Assembly (NCBI RefSeq): GCF_005049235.1
Contig: NZ_SUMD01000016.1
Location: forward strand, 21,821 to 85,820
DNA length: 64,000 bases
DNA from: Rhodococcus oryzae
Lineage (GTDB): Bacteria > Actinomycetota > Actinomycetes > Mycobacteriales > Mycobacteriaceae
Direction of reading: 5' to 3'
The notes beneath the pieces were generated by a model that was not told where the DNA came from, searched no databases, and saw only the letters and a list, made by a program, of their open reading frames with translations. Made by a program: the position numbers and the translations under genes. This document shows, piece by piece, positions 52,712-64,000 of this stretch (position 1 is its first letter; each line of letters opens with the position of its first letter).

Positions 52712-52753
52712 TTGACTTGAGGCCCCCGGTCACCTTTACTTAGGCAGACCTAA
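52712..52753 (+). promoter_or_regulatory. IdeR/DtxR-box promoter
   Basis: -35 TTGACT (52712-52717), 17 bp, -10 TTTACT (52735-52740). The 19-bp window 52735-52753 agrees with the IdeR consensus TTAGGTTAGGCTAACCTAA at 14 positions, with central TTAGG and CCTAA half-sites, so it overlaps the -10 box and would be repressed by iron-loaded IdeR. Confidence 0.65.
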
Positions 52754-52824
52754 CGAAGGACACGCTAAGCTAATTTCTGGCGGAAGGCCTTCGTGCTCAC
52801 CGCAGTCGTCAGGACCGATCTGCC

Positions 52825-53013
52825 ATGTATGACATCTTCACCCTGGCCCGTGCGGCCGACGCCGTCGCCGACCTGTTCGACGACCCGACCTTCCTCGCCG
52901 ACACGGCCCGCCGCGCATCCGCGGAGGAGGCCACCGCGTTCTCCGCGTTGCTCGAGGCGGCGGGCCGCGATGACATCCGAGCGAGTTTCCTGACCACGAT
53001 CACCGGGCCTTAG
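52825..53013 (+). CDS. Small acidic protein, possibly iron-regulated
   Basis: A 62-residue helical, acidic protein (MYDIFTLARAADAVADLFDDP) with no known domain, downstream of the IdeR-box promoter with a leader of about 78 nt. AGGA lies ~10 nt upstream of the ATG. The protein is short, so its reality rests on the promoter and codon use. It lies 5 bp from the convergent lipoprotein gene. The divergent monooxygenase is an alternative IdeR target. Confidence 0.5.
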   Translation: MYDIFTLARAADAVADLFDDPTFLADTARRASAEEATAFSALLEAAGRDDIRASFLTTITGP

Positions 53014-53018
53014 GGCGA

Positions 53019-53552
53019 CTACCCACCCGCGCCGTTGTTCGGGTTGGTGCAGATGGTGCCCTCGCACGGGACGTCGGTGCCGTCGCCGTTCGGGTTCTCC
53101 ATCACCGCGCCGCCGTTCTGCTGCGGGTCGGTCCCGGCGCCGTGGTTCGGGTTGGTGCAGATGGTGCCCTCACACGGAACGTACTGTCCGCTGCCATCGG
53201 GGTGCGGGATGGCGTCCGGCGCGACGTAGCTGCCGATGGGGCATCCTGGATCCTGGTTGCGCGCACAGTATTCGGTGCTCAGGTTGTTTCCGGTGGAGCC
53301 GTCCGCGCCGACGGGTCCGGGCGCCGGGGCCACCACCACCGGCGCGGGTGACACCGGCGCGGGCGACACCGGAGCGGCCGCCGGTGTCAGTGCCGCCGGG
53401 GTCGCGGGCGCGGCCGTGGTGGTCGGCGCGGCCGTTGTCGACGTCGCCGCCGATGTCGTGGTCGTGGACGTGTCCGAGGAGTCGCTTCCGCATCCCGCGG
53501 CAAACGCGGTCAGGGTGAGTGCGGCCAGGACGACGAAACTGCGTTTGAACAT
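53019..53552 (-). CDS. Lipoprotein with duplicated CEGTICTNPN motif
   Basis: A 177-residue secreted lipoprotein (lipobox AAGC, Cys21) with a long Thr/Ala/Pro linker (about 25-95) and a C-terminal domain. That domain holds two copies of VPCEGTICTNPN, each ending in a short NHGAG or NNGAG tail, separated by 18 residues; a further YCARNQDPGCPIG adds two more cysteines. The cysteines probably form disulfides. GGGAGGGAA precedes the ATG. I do not recognise the family; the motif looks like a small surface-exposed repeat. Confidence 0.8.
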   Translation of the reverse strand: MFKRSFVVLAALTLTAFAAGCGSDSSDTSTTTTSAATSTTAAPTTTAAPATPAALTPAAAPVSPAPVSPAPVVVAPAPGPVGADGSTGNNLSTEYCARNQDPGCPIGSYVAPDAIPHPDGSGQYVPCEGTICTNPNHGAGTDPQQNGGAVMENPNGDGTDVPCEGTICTNPNNGAGG

Positions 53553-53649
53553 GAACGATTCCCTCCCAATCGATGTCAGTCGCTGCCGATCCTGTCATCC
53601 CCGGGCCGAAATGTGCGGCAACCCCATGCGGATGTAGTCGGCGCCACAA

Positions 53650-53690
53650 AACAGTCAGCCCCCGGCAGGCGATGCCGGGGGCTGACTGTT
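53650..53690. terminator. Terminator between lipoprotein and serC
   Basis: A perfect 18-bp stem (53650-53667 with 53673-53690) and 5-nt loop, directly downstream of serC. The stem shares the GTCAGCCCCCG sequence with the terminator at 51128. Confidence 0.85.
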
Positions 53691-53702
53691 GCTGGGTTCG
53701 GC

Positions 53703-55992
<2,290 letters not shown>

Positions 55993-56230
55993 TGCTCGTG
56001 GACTCTCCTCGTCGTCTTCGGTATTCGCCCGGTCCGGGCTGCTCCGCCTAAGTCATCGCCGTCTGCGGGGGCGCATGCATGGTGTGCAGGCTCTGCGCCG
56101 CCGTGACTGGTGACCCTGCCTCGCGGGAATCGCGGGTGCGATCCACGGTCGACAGGGTGGGTCAGGTCAAACTCTAGCCCGTTGCGTGGCGTGGGTGAGC
56201 GGCACATACCCGGGAGTAACGTCAGCGGCT

Positions 56231-56932
56231 GTGTCACCCGATTCCGAGCCCGAGTCCGCTGCGAACCCCGACCTCGCCGCGATGCGGGTCGGCTATGCCC
56301 ACCAGGACCCGAATCCTGCTGTGCCGGAGGGAAATCTCGGCGCGGAATCGCTGCGCGGAGGGTGGTACCCGTTGCTGCGCCGGTGGCTGGACCAGGCCCG
56401 CTCGTCCGGCATCGCCGAACCCAACGCGATGGTGCTCGCCACAGTCGACGCGGCGGGCAGGCCCGCCTCTCGGACGGTGCTGTGCAAGGGGCTGTCCGAG
56501 GACGGACTGGTGTTCTACACCAACTACGAGTCGAACAAGGCGCGGGAGCTGGCCGGCTTCCCCTACGCGTCGGCGACCTTCTCCTGGATCGCGTTCGCCC
56601 ACCAGGTGACCATCAGGGGATCGGTCTCCCGGGTTGACCCGCTGATGACCGAGAAGTACTGGCACACCCGGCCGCGCGGATCCCAGCTCGGGGCCTGGGC
56701 CTCGAACCAGTCGAGCCCCATCGACTCGCGGGCCGCGCTCGAGGCGCAGCTGGCCGAGGTCACGGCCAGGTTCGCGGACGTCGACGACGTGCCGGTGCCC
56801 CCGAACTGGGGTGGCTTCCTGCTCCGTCCCGACAGCGTGGAGTTCTGGCAGGGCAGGGCGAACCGCATGCACAACCGGGTGAAGACCACGCTGACGGACG
56901 GCGTCTGGACCGCGGAGCGATTGCAGCCTTGA
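56231..56932 (+). CDS. pdxH: Pyridoxamine 5'-phosphate oxidase
   Basis: A 233-residue FMN enzyme that oxidises PNP or PMP to PLP in vitamin B6 metabolism. The motifs are [62 protein letters not shown] and the C-terminal [12 protein letters not shown], with the substrate-binding arginines. GTG 56231 is chosen; TAACGT lies 8 nt upstream, so a leaderless start is possible. It overlaps the MFS start by 4 nt. Confidence 0.95.
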   Translation: MSPDSEPESAANPDLAAMRVGYAHQDPNPAVPEGNLGAESLRGGWYPLLRRWLDQARSSGIAEPNAMVLATVDAAGRPASRTVLCKGLSEDGLVFYTNYESNKARELAGFPYASATFSWIAFAHQVTIRGSVSRVDPLMTEKYWHTRPRGSQLGAWASNQSSPIDSRAALEAQLAEVTARFADVDDVPVPPNWGGFLLRPDSVEFWQGRANRMHNRVKTTLTDGVWTAERLQP

Positions 56933-58206
56933 CCGAGGTCACCCGCAGGCGGCTGCTGGCCGACGTCACGCCGCTGCAGAACCAGGACTTCCGTCGGCTG
57001 TGGATGGCGGGCATCGTCACCGTGATCGGCGCCCAGATCAGCGTCGTGCTGGTGCCGCTCCAGGTCTACGAGATCACCAGGAGTTCGGCCTATGTCGGAT
57101 TGACCGGCCTGTTCGGGCTGGTCCCGCTCGTGGTCTTCGGGCTGTGGGGCGGCGCGCTCGCCGATGTGATGGACCGCCGCAGGCTGATGACGATCACGAC
57201 GATCGGGCTCGCGGTCACCTCGGTGCTGTTCTGGGCGCAGGCCGCGGCCGGGGTGAACAACGTCTGGCTGGTGCTGGGGCTGTTCTCGCTGCAGCAGGCG
57301 TTCTTCGCGGTGAACTCGCCGACCCGCAATGCGATCATCCCGCGGCTGCTGCCCTCCCGGGCGCTGCCCGCCGCCAACTCGTTGAACATGACGGTCTTCC
57401 AGTTCGGTGCGATCGCGGGCCCGCTGCTGGCGGGCGTGCTCGTCCCGCTGACCGGGCTGGCCGTGCTGTACCTGGTCGACGCGATCGCGCTGATGGCGAC
57501 GCTGTGGGCGGTGTTGCGGTTGCCCGCGCTGCCGCCGACCGGCACCGCCACCAGGGCAGGGCTCCGCGCGGTGCTCGACGGCTTCGCGTACCTGTCCACG
57601 CAGAAGGTGCTGCTCGCGTCGTTCGTCGTCGACATCATCGCGATGGTGTTCGGCATGCCGAGGGCGCTGTTCCCCCAGATCGCGCACGAGAGCTTCGGCG
57701 ACCCGGTCAGCGGCGGCGTCGCGCTGGGACTGCTGTTCGCGGCCATGTCGGCGGGCGCCGTGATCGGCGGCGTGTTCTCGGGCTGGCTGCCGGGGGTCAG
57801 GTACCAGGGCCGGGCCGTGGTGGCCTGCATCGTTGCGTGGGGCCTGGCGATGGTCGGCTTCGGTGTCGCGGTCGGGTTCGCCGACCCGGACGGGGGCCCG
57901 GTACTGCTGTGGGTCGCCCTCGGCTTCCTCGCGTTCGGCGGTGCCGTGGACATGGTGTCGGCCGCGTTCCGCAGCACGATGCTCCAGCAGGTGGCGACCG
58001 ACGAGATGCGCGGACGCCTGCAGGGGGTGTTCATCGTGGTGGTCGCGGGCGGGCCGCGGATCGGCGACGTCCTGCACGGCGCGGCGGCCTTCGCCGTCGG
58101 CACCGCGGTCGCCGCGGCCGGCGGCGGCGTGTTGGTGGTGATCGGCGTCGGACTGGCCTGCCTCGCGTTCCCGATGTTCCTGCGGTACCGGGTGCGGCGC
58201 GACTGA
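56929..58206 (+). CDS. MFS efflux transporter (EntS/MFS_3-like)
   Basis: A 425-residue major facilitator with about twelve helices. [38 protein letters not shown] and [14 protein letters not shown] (motif A) mark the EntS-type export group, members of which export siderophores or drugs. The TTG start at 56929 overlaps the pdxH stop and is coupled to it. The substrate is unknown; no siderophore genes are nearby, so a siderophore role has no local support. Confidence 0.88.
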   Translation: MTEVTRRRLLADVTPLQNQDFRRLWMAGIVTVIGAQISVVLVPLQVYEITRSSAYVGLTGLFGLVPLVVFGLWGGALADVMDRRRLMTITTIGLAVTSVLFWAQAAAGVNNVWLVLGLFSLQQAFFAVNSPTRNAIIPRLLPSRALPAANSLNMTVFQFGAIAGPLLAGVLVPLTGLAVLYLVDAIALMATLWAVLRLPALPPTGTATRAGLRAVLDGFAYLSTQKVLLASFVVDIIAMVFGMPRALFPQIAHESFGDPVSGGVALGLLFAAMSAGAVIGGVFSGWLPGVRYQGRAVVACIVAWGLAMVGFGVAVGFADPDGGPVLLWVALGFLAFGGAVDMVSAAFRSTMLQQVATDEMRGRLQGVFIVVVAGGPRIGDVLHGAAAFAVGTAVAAAGGGVLVVIGVGLACLAFPMFLRYRVRRD

Positions 58207-58302
58207 TCCCGCGCGACCGATCCCAAGGGAAGGCGGCTTTGGTGGGATGGGTGCCGTCGCGCGCCGATTGGTGGACACTGTGTGCCATGTGCGAGTCGTG
58301 TC

Positions 58303-59250
58303 ATGTCTGAGTCCGTCAACGGCGTCGTTCGCTCGTCCGGTGTGCGCAGCCTCAAGATCGAGCACGGTGACTACCGCGCCGAGGTGGTCTCCCGCGGCGC
58401 CGGTCTCCGGCTGCTCGAGATCGGTGGCAGGCCGCTCACCGAGACCTCGCCCGCGGGGGAGAAGCCGCCGCTGTCAGCTGGGCTGGTCCTCGCGCCGTGG
58501 CCGAACCGGATTCGCGACGGCTACTTCATCTTCGACGGCGTCGAACACCAGCTGGCCATCACCGAGCCAGCCAGGAACAACGCGATCCACGGGCTGGTGC
58601 GCCGCGACGACTGGGAGCTCGAGGAGCACACCCCGAACCGGGTGCGGCAGAGCATCCGCCTCGGCCTGCACAAGGGCTGGCCCTACCCGCTGCAGCTCAC
58701 GACCACGCACGAGCTCGGACCCGCGGGGCTGACCGTCACGCACACGGCCGAGAACATCGGCGCGATGCCGGCACCGTTCGGGATGGGCGTGCACACCTTC
58801 GTCCGGGCGGGCGACACCCCGCTCGACGAGTGCACCCTGCGGCTGACCGCGGGCACCCGGTTGCCGCTGGACCAGGAGCGGATGCTGCCGGTGGGCAACT
58901 CCGAGTCGGTGTACGGCACCGAATTCGACTTCACCGCCCCGCGCTCGCTCGACGGTGTCTGGCTGGACACGCCTTTCAGCTCGATCGTCCCGGATCCGGA
59001 CGGCCGTGCCCGGCACGAGTTGCGCGCCCCTGACGGTTCGGGGGCTGTGCTGTGGACCGACCGCCAGTTCGGCTGGATCCAGGTGTTCACAGCGGATCCC
59101 GAGCGTGGTCAGGGCTATCCCGGCCGCGGCCGAGCCCTGGCGATCGAACCGATGACCTGCCCGCCGGACGCGTTCAACACGGGCATCGACCAGGTGGTAC
59201 TGCGGTCCGGCGAGACCTGGACGGGGACCTGGGGTCTCGGCGCGCTCTAG
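58303..59250 (+). CDS. Aldose 1-epimerase family protein
   Basis: A 315-residue galactose-mutarotase-type protein. APWPNRIRDGYFIFDG and NNAIHGLVRRDDWEL carry one conserved catalytic histidine, FGMGVHTFVR the other, and AIEPMTCPPDAFNTG the conserved glutamate. It would interconvert alpha and beta anomers of a hexose. ATG 58303 is used; an in-frame codon at 58282 precedes it. It lies 111 bp upstream of gltA2, but transcription is probably separate. Confidence 0.9.
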   Translation: MSESVNGVVRSSGVRSLKIEHGDYRAEVVSRGAGLRLLEIGGRPLTETSPAGEKPPLSAGLVLAPWPNRIRDGYFIFDGVEHQLAITEPARNNAIHGLVRRDDWELEEHTPNRVRQSIRLGLHKGWPYPLQLTTTHELGPAGLTVTHTAENIGAMPAPFGMGVHTFVRAGDTPLDECTLRLTAGTRLPLDQERMLPVGNSESVYGTEFDFTAPRSLDGVWLDTPFSSIVPDPDGRARHELRAPDGSGAVLWTDRQFGWIQVFTADPERGQGYPGRGRALAIEPMTCPPDAFNTGIDQVVLRSGETWTGTWGLGAL

Positions 59251-59361
59251 TGGTAAATCCCACTCGGCGTGGACCCTCCCTGGGCAAGTGGGCGTAACAG
59301 CGACTAGGTTCTATCCGACTGATAGTGCTACTCGCTGATCCGAGTTTGAGAGGGATCCTTC

Positions 59362-60660
<1,299 letters not shown>

Positions 60661-60665
60661 CTCGG

Positions 60666-61388
60666 ATGAGTGACGAGCCCGTGATCGAGTTCCAGGACGG
60701 CCCCCCGCCGACCGAGCTCGTGATCAAGGACATCACCGTCGGCGACGGTGCGGAGGCCACGCCAGGCGCCAAGGTCGAGGTCCACTACCTCGGCGTCGAG
60801 TTCGAGTCCGGCGAGGAGTTCGATTCCTCCTGGAGCCGCGGCGAGTCCATCAACTTCCCGCTGTCCGGCCTCATCGCCGGCTGGCAGGAGGGCATCCCCG
60901 GGATGAAGGTCGGTGGGCGCAGGCAGCTCACCATCCCGCCGGAGCTGGCCTACGGCCCGGCAGGTGCCGGGCACCAGCTCTCGGGCAAGACCCTGGTCTT
61001 CGTCATCGACCTGCTCGATGTCGTGGTTCCGCCCGCCGCACCGGTCATCGAGCCCGCGACGGGTCCGGCCCCGGCCGAGCTGGTCATCGAGGACATCACC
61101 GTCGGTGACGGCGCGGAGGCGCAGCCCGGTGGCGTCGTCGACGTCCACTACCATGGCGTCGAGTTCGACACGAACAAGGTGTTCGACTCCTCGTTCCAGC
61201 GTGGCGAGTCCGTCAAGTTCCCGCTCGGCCGGCTGATCCCCGGTTGGCAGGAGGGGATCCCCGGCATGAAGGTGGGCGGTCGCCGCAAGCTGACCGTCCC
61301 GCCGGAGCTCGCCTACGGGCCTGCCGGTTCGGGTCACCCGCTCGGCGGCAAGACCCTGGTCTTCGTGATCGACCTGCTGGACGTCTAG
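60666..61388 (+). CDS. Tandem FKBP-type peptidyl-prolyl isomerase
   Basis: A 240-residue cytosolic protein made of two FKBP domains (about 17-118 and 136-240) that are very similar: both have the VEVHYLGVEF/VDVHYHGVEF strand, GWQEGIPGMKVGGRRxLTxPPELAYGPAGxGH and KTLVFVIDLLDV. It catalyses cis-trans proline isomerisation and helps folding. Most actinobacterial FKBPs have one domain, so an internal duplication is likely. It starts 5 bp after gltA2 and is probably co-transcribed with it. Confidence 0.92.
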   Translation: MSDEPVIEFQDGPPPTELVIKDITVGDGAEATPGAKVEVHYLGVEFESGEEFDSSWSRGESINFPLSGLIAGWQEGIPGMKVGGRRQLTIPPELAYGPAGAGHQLSGKTLVFVIDLLDVVVPPAAPVIEPATGPAPAELVIEDITVGDGAEAQPGGVVDVHYHGVEFDTNKVFDSSFQRGESVKFPLGRLIPGWQEGIPGMKVGGRRKLTVPPELAYGPAGSGHPLGGKTLVFVIDLLDV

Positions 61389-61401
61389 CAGACCTTTGCC
61401 T

Positions 61402-61440
61402 CGAGAGGCCCCGTATCGCGTTGCGGTACGGGGCCTCTCG
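61402..61440. terminator. Terminator between FKBP and prrB
   Basis: An 18-bp stem (61402-61419 with 61423-61440, one G-T pair), loop GTT, in the gap between convergent genes, so it serves both. Confidence 0.85.
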
Positions 61441-61456
61441 CGTTCTCAGGGCCGGC

Positions 61457-62779
61457 TCACGGCCGGTGCGGGAACTCCAGCACCAACCGGGCCCCACCGA
61501 GGTCGCTGACCTCGAAGTACGCGCGGCCGCCGTGCAGCTGCGCCTGCTGCGCCACGAGCGCAAGGCCGAGACCGGAACCGCCCTTGCTGGCACCGGCGCC
61601 GCGGTAGAAACGCGCGAAGACCGCCTCGCGCTCGGCCTCGGGCACCCCGGCGCCGTCGTCGTCGACGGTGATCCTGACGGTGTCAGGGGACGTGCGGCGG
61701 GCGGCGAGGACCACCATCGTGGCGCCGCCGTGGCGGATCGCGTTGGCGATGGCGTTGTCCAGTGCGAGACGCAGGCCGGCAGGCAGGCCGCGGATCACCA
61801 GCGAGGGCTCGGATTCGACCCGGACCTGCACGTCCGGATGGTGCCGCCGCGCGTCCTGGGCGGCGAGGTCGCAGAGTTCGACGACATCGGTCGGGACGTG
61901 GTCGTCGTCGCTCGACAGTTCCCCGGACGCGAGGCGTTCGAGCGCGGACAGGGTCGCCTCGACGCGGCCCTGGGTGCGGGCCAGGTCGGCGAGGATCTCG
62001 GCCCTCTGTGACTCGTCGAGTTCGAGGGTGCTGAGCACCTCGATGTCGGTGCGCATCGCGGTCAGCGGGGTGCGCAGCTCGTGTGCGGAGACGGCCGCGA
62101 AGTCGCGTGCGGTGTCGAGGGCGGCGGTGGTCTGTGACTGGGCCTCTGCGATGCGTCGCAGCATGAGCTCGATGGCGTCGGCCAGCTCCTCCGCCTCGCG
62201 GACCCCGGACGCCGTCGGCGGCGGGCCCTCGTGCGGCGGTCCGCCGCCGATCTGGTGGGTGAGCTGCACGATCGGGCGGACGGCCCGTCCGCCGAAGATC
62301 CAGCCGAGCCCGGCCGCGGCGGCGATCGCGAGCAACCCGGACACCAGCACCCATTGCTGCTGATCCGCGGTCACGTCCTTGGCCTCGGCCGCGGGCACAG
62401 CCAGCGAGACCGTCGTATTGGTGCCCGCCACCGCCGTGGTGTTCACGCGGTACGCGGTGTGGTCGACGTTCACCGTTGCGGCGCCCTCGGGCAGCACGGG
62501 GAGCTGGGTTGGGGTGCTGGCGGCGAGCGTGCCGTCGTTGCGGATCGTGACGGCGAATGCGCCGGCGTCGCCGAACCGGGGCAGGAACATCGAGGCGGTG
62601 CCGATGTTGACGATCAGCACCTTCCCGGCGGTCTCCAGCCTGCGGTCGAGCTGGCTCATGTTGTTGCGGGAGATGGCGAGGGCGACGAAGACGCCGAGCA
62701 GCGCGACGATGATGGTGGCGCCGAGGGCGGTGGCGGCCGCCACCCGGACCCGAAGCGAGTACGAGTGCCCGCGCCTCAC
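61457..62779 (-). CDS. prrB: Sensor histidine kinase PrrB
   Basis: A 440-residue membrane sensor kinase with two membrane segments (about 15-37 and 140-165) enclosing an extracellular loop, a HAMP segment, the H-box [16 protein letters not shown] and the ATPase motifs [20 protein letters not shown] and [12 protein letters not shown]. It autophosphorylates its histidine and passes the phosphate to PrrA. Synteny with Rv0902c gives the symbol. The GTG start 62779 overlaps the prrA stop by 4 nt. The stimulus is unknown; in mycobacteria PrrAB affects respiration and early intracellular adaptation. Confidence 0.93.
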   Translation of the reverse strand: MRRGHSYSLRVRVAAATALGATIIVALLGVFVALAISRNNMSQLDRRLETAGKVLIVNIGTASMFLPRFGDAGAFAVTIRNDGTLAASTPTQLPVLPEGAATVNVDHTAYRVNTTAVAGTNTTVSLAVPAAEAKDVTADQQQWVLVSGLLAIAAAAGLGWIFGGRAVRPIVQLTHQIGGGPPHEGPPPTASGVREAEELADAIELMLRRIAEAQSQTTAALDTARDFAAVSAHELRTPLTAMRTDIEVLSTLELDESQRAEILADLARTQGRVEATLSALERLASGELSSDDDHVPTDVVELCDLAAQDARRHHPDVQVRVESEPSLVIRGLPAGLRLALDNAIANAIRHGGATMVVLAARRTSPDTVRITVDDDGAGVPEAEREAVFARFYRGAGASKGGSGLGLALVAQQAQLHGGRAYFEVSDLGGARLVLEFPHRP

Positions 62780-63483
62780 GGCATTTCCCTGAGCACGAAC
62801 CCGACTCCGCGGACGGTGTGCAGGAGGCGGGGCGAGCCGTTCGATTCGAGCTTGCGTCGCAGGTAGCCGACGAACACGTCGACCACATTGGTGTCGGCGA
62901 CGAAGTCGTAGCCCCATACCAGTTCGAGCAGCCGCTCCCGGCTCAGCACGACGCCGCTGTTGCGAGCGAGGATGGCCAGCAGCTCGAATTCTCTTTTGGT
63001 GAGCTCGATTTCGCGGTCACCTTCGTGTGCCCGCCTGCCCAGCAGGTCGACGGTCAGCGGGCCGACGGTGATCGCGCCCTGCGGTGCGGGCGCGGCGGGC
63101 GGCGTCGTCCTGCGGCGCAGCATCGCGCGGATGCGGGCGACCAGTTCGGCGAGCACGAAGGGTTTGACGAGGTAGTCGTCGGCGCCCGCCTCGAGGCCCG
63201 AGACCCGGTCGTCGACGGAGGCGCGGGCGCTGAGTACGCAGATGGGGATGTCGTTGCCCATCGCGCGCAACGCCGTGACGACGCTCGCGCCGTCGAGGAC
63301 CGGCATGTTCATGTCAAGGACGATGGCGTCGGGGGAGCGGTCGGCGACCACGCTGAGTGCCTCGGCGCCGTCCGACGCGGTCAGGATCGTGAAGCCGGAC
63401 AGGCGCAGGCCCCGTCGCAGGGAGACGAGCACGTCCTCGTCGTCATCGACGACGAGGAGGGTGGCGTTGGCGTGTTCGGTCAC
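62776..63483 (-). CDS. prrA: Response regulator PrrA
   Basis: A 235-residue OmpR/PhoB-type response regulator; Rv0903c is nearly the same length. The receiver has the acidic pocket (VVDDDEDV), the phospho-acceptor aspartate in [12 protein letters not shown], and the conserved KPF lysine. The C-terminal winged helix includes [35 protein letters not shown] and [18 protein letters not shown] 63483 is chosen because CACAAT lies 6 nt upstream (63495-63490, minus strand), so it is likely leaderless. Confidence 0.93.
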   Translation of the reverse strand: MTEHANATLLVVDDDEDVLVSLRRGLRLSGFTILTASDGAEALSVVADRSPDAIVLDMNMPVLDGASVVTALRAMGNDIPICVLSARASVDDRVSGLEAGADDYLVKPFVLAELVARIRAMLRRRTTPPAAPAPQGAITVGPLTVDLLGRRAHEGDREIELTKREFELLAILARNSGVVLSRERLLELVWGYDFVADTNVVDVFVGYLRRKLESNGSPRLLHTVRGVGFVLREMP

Positions 63484-63489
63484 CACGCC

Positions 63490-63495
63490 ATTGTG
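63490..63495 (-). promoter_or_regulatory. Leaderless promoter -10 of prrA
   Basis: CACAAT on the minus strand lies 6 nt before GTG 63483. Similar CANNAT hexamers precede the genes at 27315, 34145 and 43976 with the same spacing. Confidence 0.5.
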
Positions 63496-63554
63496 CCCGG
63501 AACGGTGATGGAAATTCTGCGGCAAGGCGCTGATGTCAACCTAGATTGACGGCT

Positions 63555-63834
63555 ATGCCGCCGCGATCCCGATCTTCTTCGGCTTTCCCGCGGCCGCCGT
63601 CGCGCAGGCGTGGCGATGCCGATGCGACGGCGACCGGGGCGGGCGCTCTGCTCAGGCGCGTCCGCACTGTCGATGCTCGTCGGTCTCGGTTGTGCCACTG
63701 CGGGTTTCGGGCAGTCGCGCGGATTCGTCGGGTATGGCGGTTTGTTCCAGCGCGTCTCGATCGCGAGCGGGTTCGCCTGGCTGATCGCTCTCTTTGTTCG
63801 CGATCTCCGGTCGACTGTCGGACCCTGGGCGTAG
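63555..63834 (+). pseudogene. DUF998-family membrane-protein remnant
   Basis: Two overlapping frames resemble the C-terminal half of DUF998 proteins. AAIPIFFGFPAAAVAQAW appears in one frame (from about 63560), and then after a shift near 63640 the other frame reads ALCSGASALSMLVGLGCATAGFGQ and GGLFQRVSIASGFAWL. Together they give one helix pair and the family-typical GLFQR block, with the N-terminal half missing. This is a frame-shifted, truncated relic; a short genuine ORF starting at 63610 cannot be excluded. Confidence 0.55.
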
Positions 63835-63836
63835 AA

Positions 63837-63852
63837 TCGAATGTATGTTCGA
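63837..63852. promoter_or_regulatory. LexA (SOS) box at start of HNH gene
   Basis: TCGAATGTATGTTCGA matches TCGAAC-N4-GTTCGA at 11 of 12 fixed bases and overlaps the start codon at 63845 and the -10 TAGAAT (63832-63837). Genes of the REP13E12 group in M. tuberculosis are reported to carry SOS boxes. Confidence 0.7.
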
Positions 63853-64000
63853 GAATGGTGGCGGGGTTGGTGAGGTGAGGTCCGGTGTCGAGGCGGAGGT
63901 CGCCTCGTTGCTGGCCGACGTCGCTGCTCTCGACGAGGTTGCCTGGTCGTGTCGGGCGGAGAATCGGTTGGCGGCGCGGAAGGTGTTGGCGGCGGGCCGG
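63845..64000 (+). CDS. 13E12-type/DUF222 HNH endonuclease, 5' part only
   Basis: The first 52 codons of a gene that continues beyond the window. The opening (MFENGGG, then EAEVASLLADVAALDEVAWSCRAENRLAARKVL) resembles the N-terminal DUF222 region of 13E12-repeat-family proteins, which in full-length form end in an HNH nuclease domain. TAGAAT lies 7 nt before the ATG, indicating a leaderless transcript, and a SOS box covers the start. The family is often repeated in nocardial and mycobacterial genomes and associated with mobile elements. Confidence 0.7.
   Translation, partial: MFENGGGVGEVRSGVEAEVASLLADVAALDEVAWSCRAENRLAARKVLAAGR

Noticed and set aside
59300..59345. CTATC/GATAG repeat upstream of gltA2 as an operator
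   Set aside because: Only 5-bp arms with a 5-nt spacer, within chance expectation.

Overview
The window is high-G+C actinobacterial DNA, very probably from a mycolate-containing member of the Mycobacteriales (Nocardia/Rhodococcus/Gordonia type). Gene order follows the Mycobacterium tuberculosis Rv0858c-Rv0903c block with insertions: dapC, XPB helicase, helicase-associated protein, rpfA, YccF, cspB, DUF2771, MFS, DUF3027, DUF2530, MarR, TrmH, DUF2537, sepH, serC, citA, gltA2, prrB/prrA. An EthA-like monooxygenase, a GT87 mannosyltransferase and a 13E12-type HNH gene fit the same group. Family and synteny assignments come from recall of these families, not from a search.

Layout. 1-4.7 kb: the first part of an NB-ARC regulator gene, a DUF1254/DUF1214 gene and an unknown gene, separated by three related intergenic elements built of 20-bp iterons. 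4.6-5.9 kb: a type I DAHP synthase preceded by a tiny ORF encoding Tyr-Phe-Trp-Phe and by mutually exclusive RNA helices (probable aromatic amino-acid attenuator). 5.9-11.2 kb: an AlkB-like dioxygenase with a LexA box, a 28-residue-repeat protein, a MarR-type regulator divergent from a LysE exporter, CBS protein, alcohol dehydrogenase, VOC protein and AraC regulator. 11.2-22.5 kb: dapC, an ABC exporter, an ECF41 sigma factor convergent with its probable target, and a four-gene organosulfur-like uptake/oxidation operon. 22.5-28.6 kb: XPB helicase module and rpfA with a c-di-AMP riboswitch and a CRP/GlxR box. 28.6-45 kb: mannosyltransferase, YccF, cold-shock protein, transporters, an Hsp90-like ATPase protein, PAP2 phosphatase, YhgE/Pip protein, purine permease and TrmH. 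45-53.6 kb: acyltransferase/TetR pair with twin operators, PhaC-like hydrolase, sepH, deaminase, RidA, Baeyer-Villiger monooxygenase and an IdeR-box promoter. 53.7-63.5 kb: serC, two citrate synthases, pdxH, tandem FKBP and the PrrBA two-component system. 63.5-64 kb: a decayed DUF998 remnant and the start of a 13E12/HNH gene with an SOS box.

Two themes cut across the window. Many genes appear leaderless, with a TANNNT or CANNAT hexamer exactly 6-7 nt upstream of an ATG/GTG. Regulation is unusually readable: attenuator, riboswitch, ECF41 promoter, two LexA boxes, IdeR box, CRP box and several operator palindromes. No tRNA, rRNA, CRISPR array, transposase or phage genes were seen.
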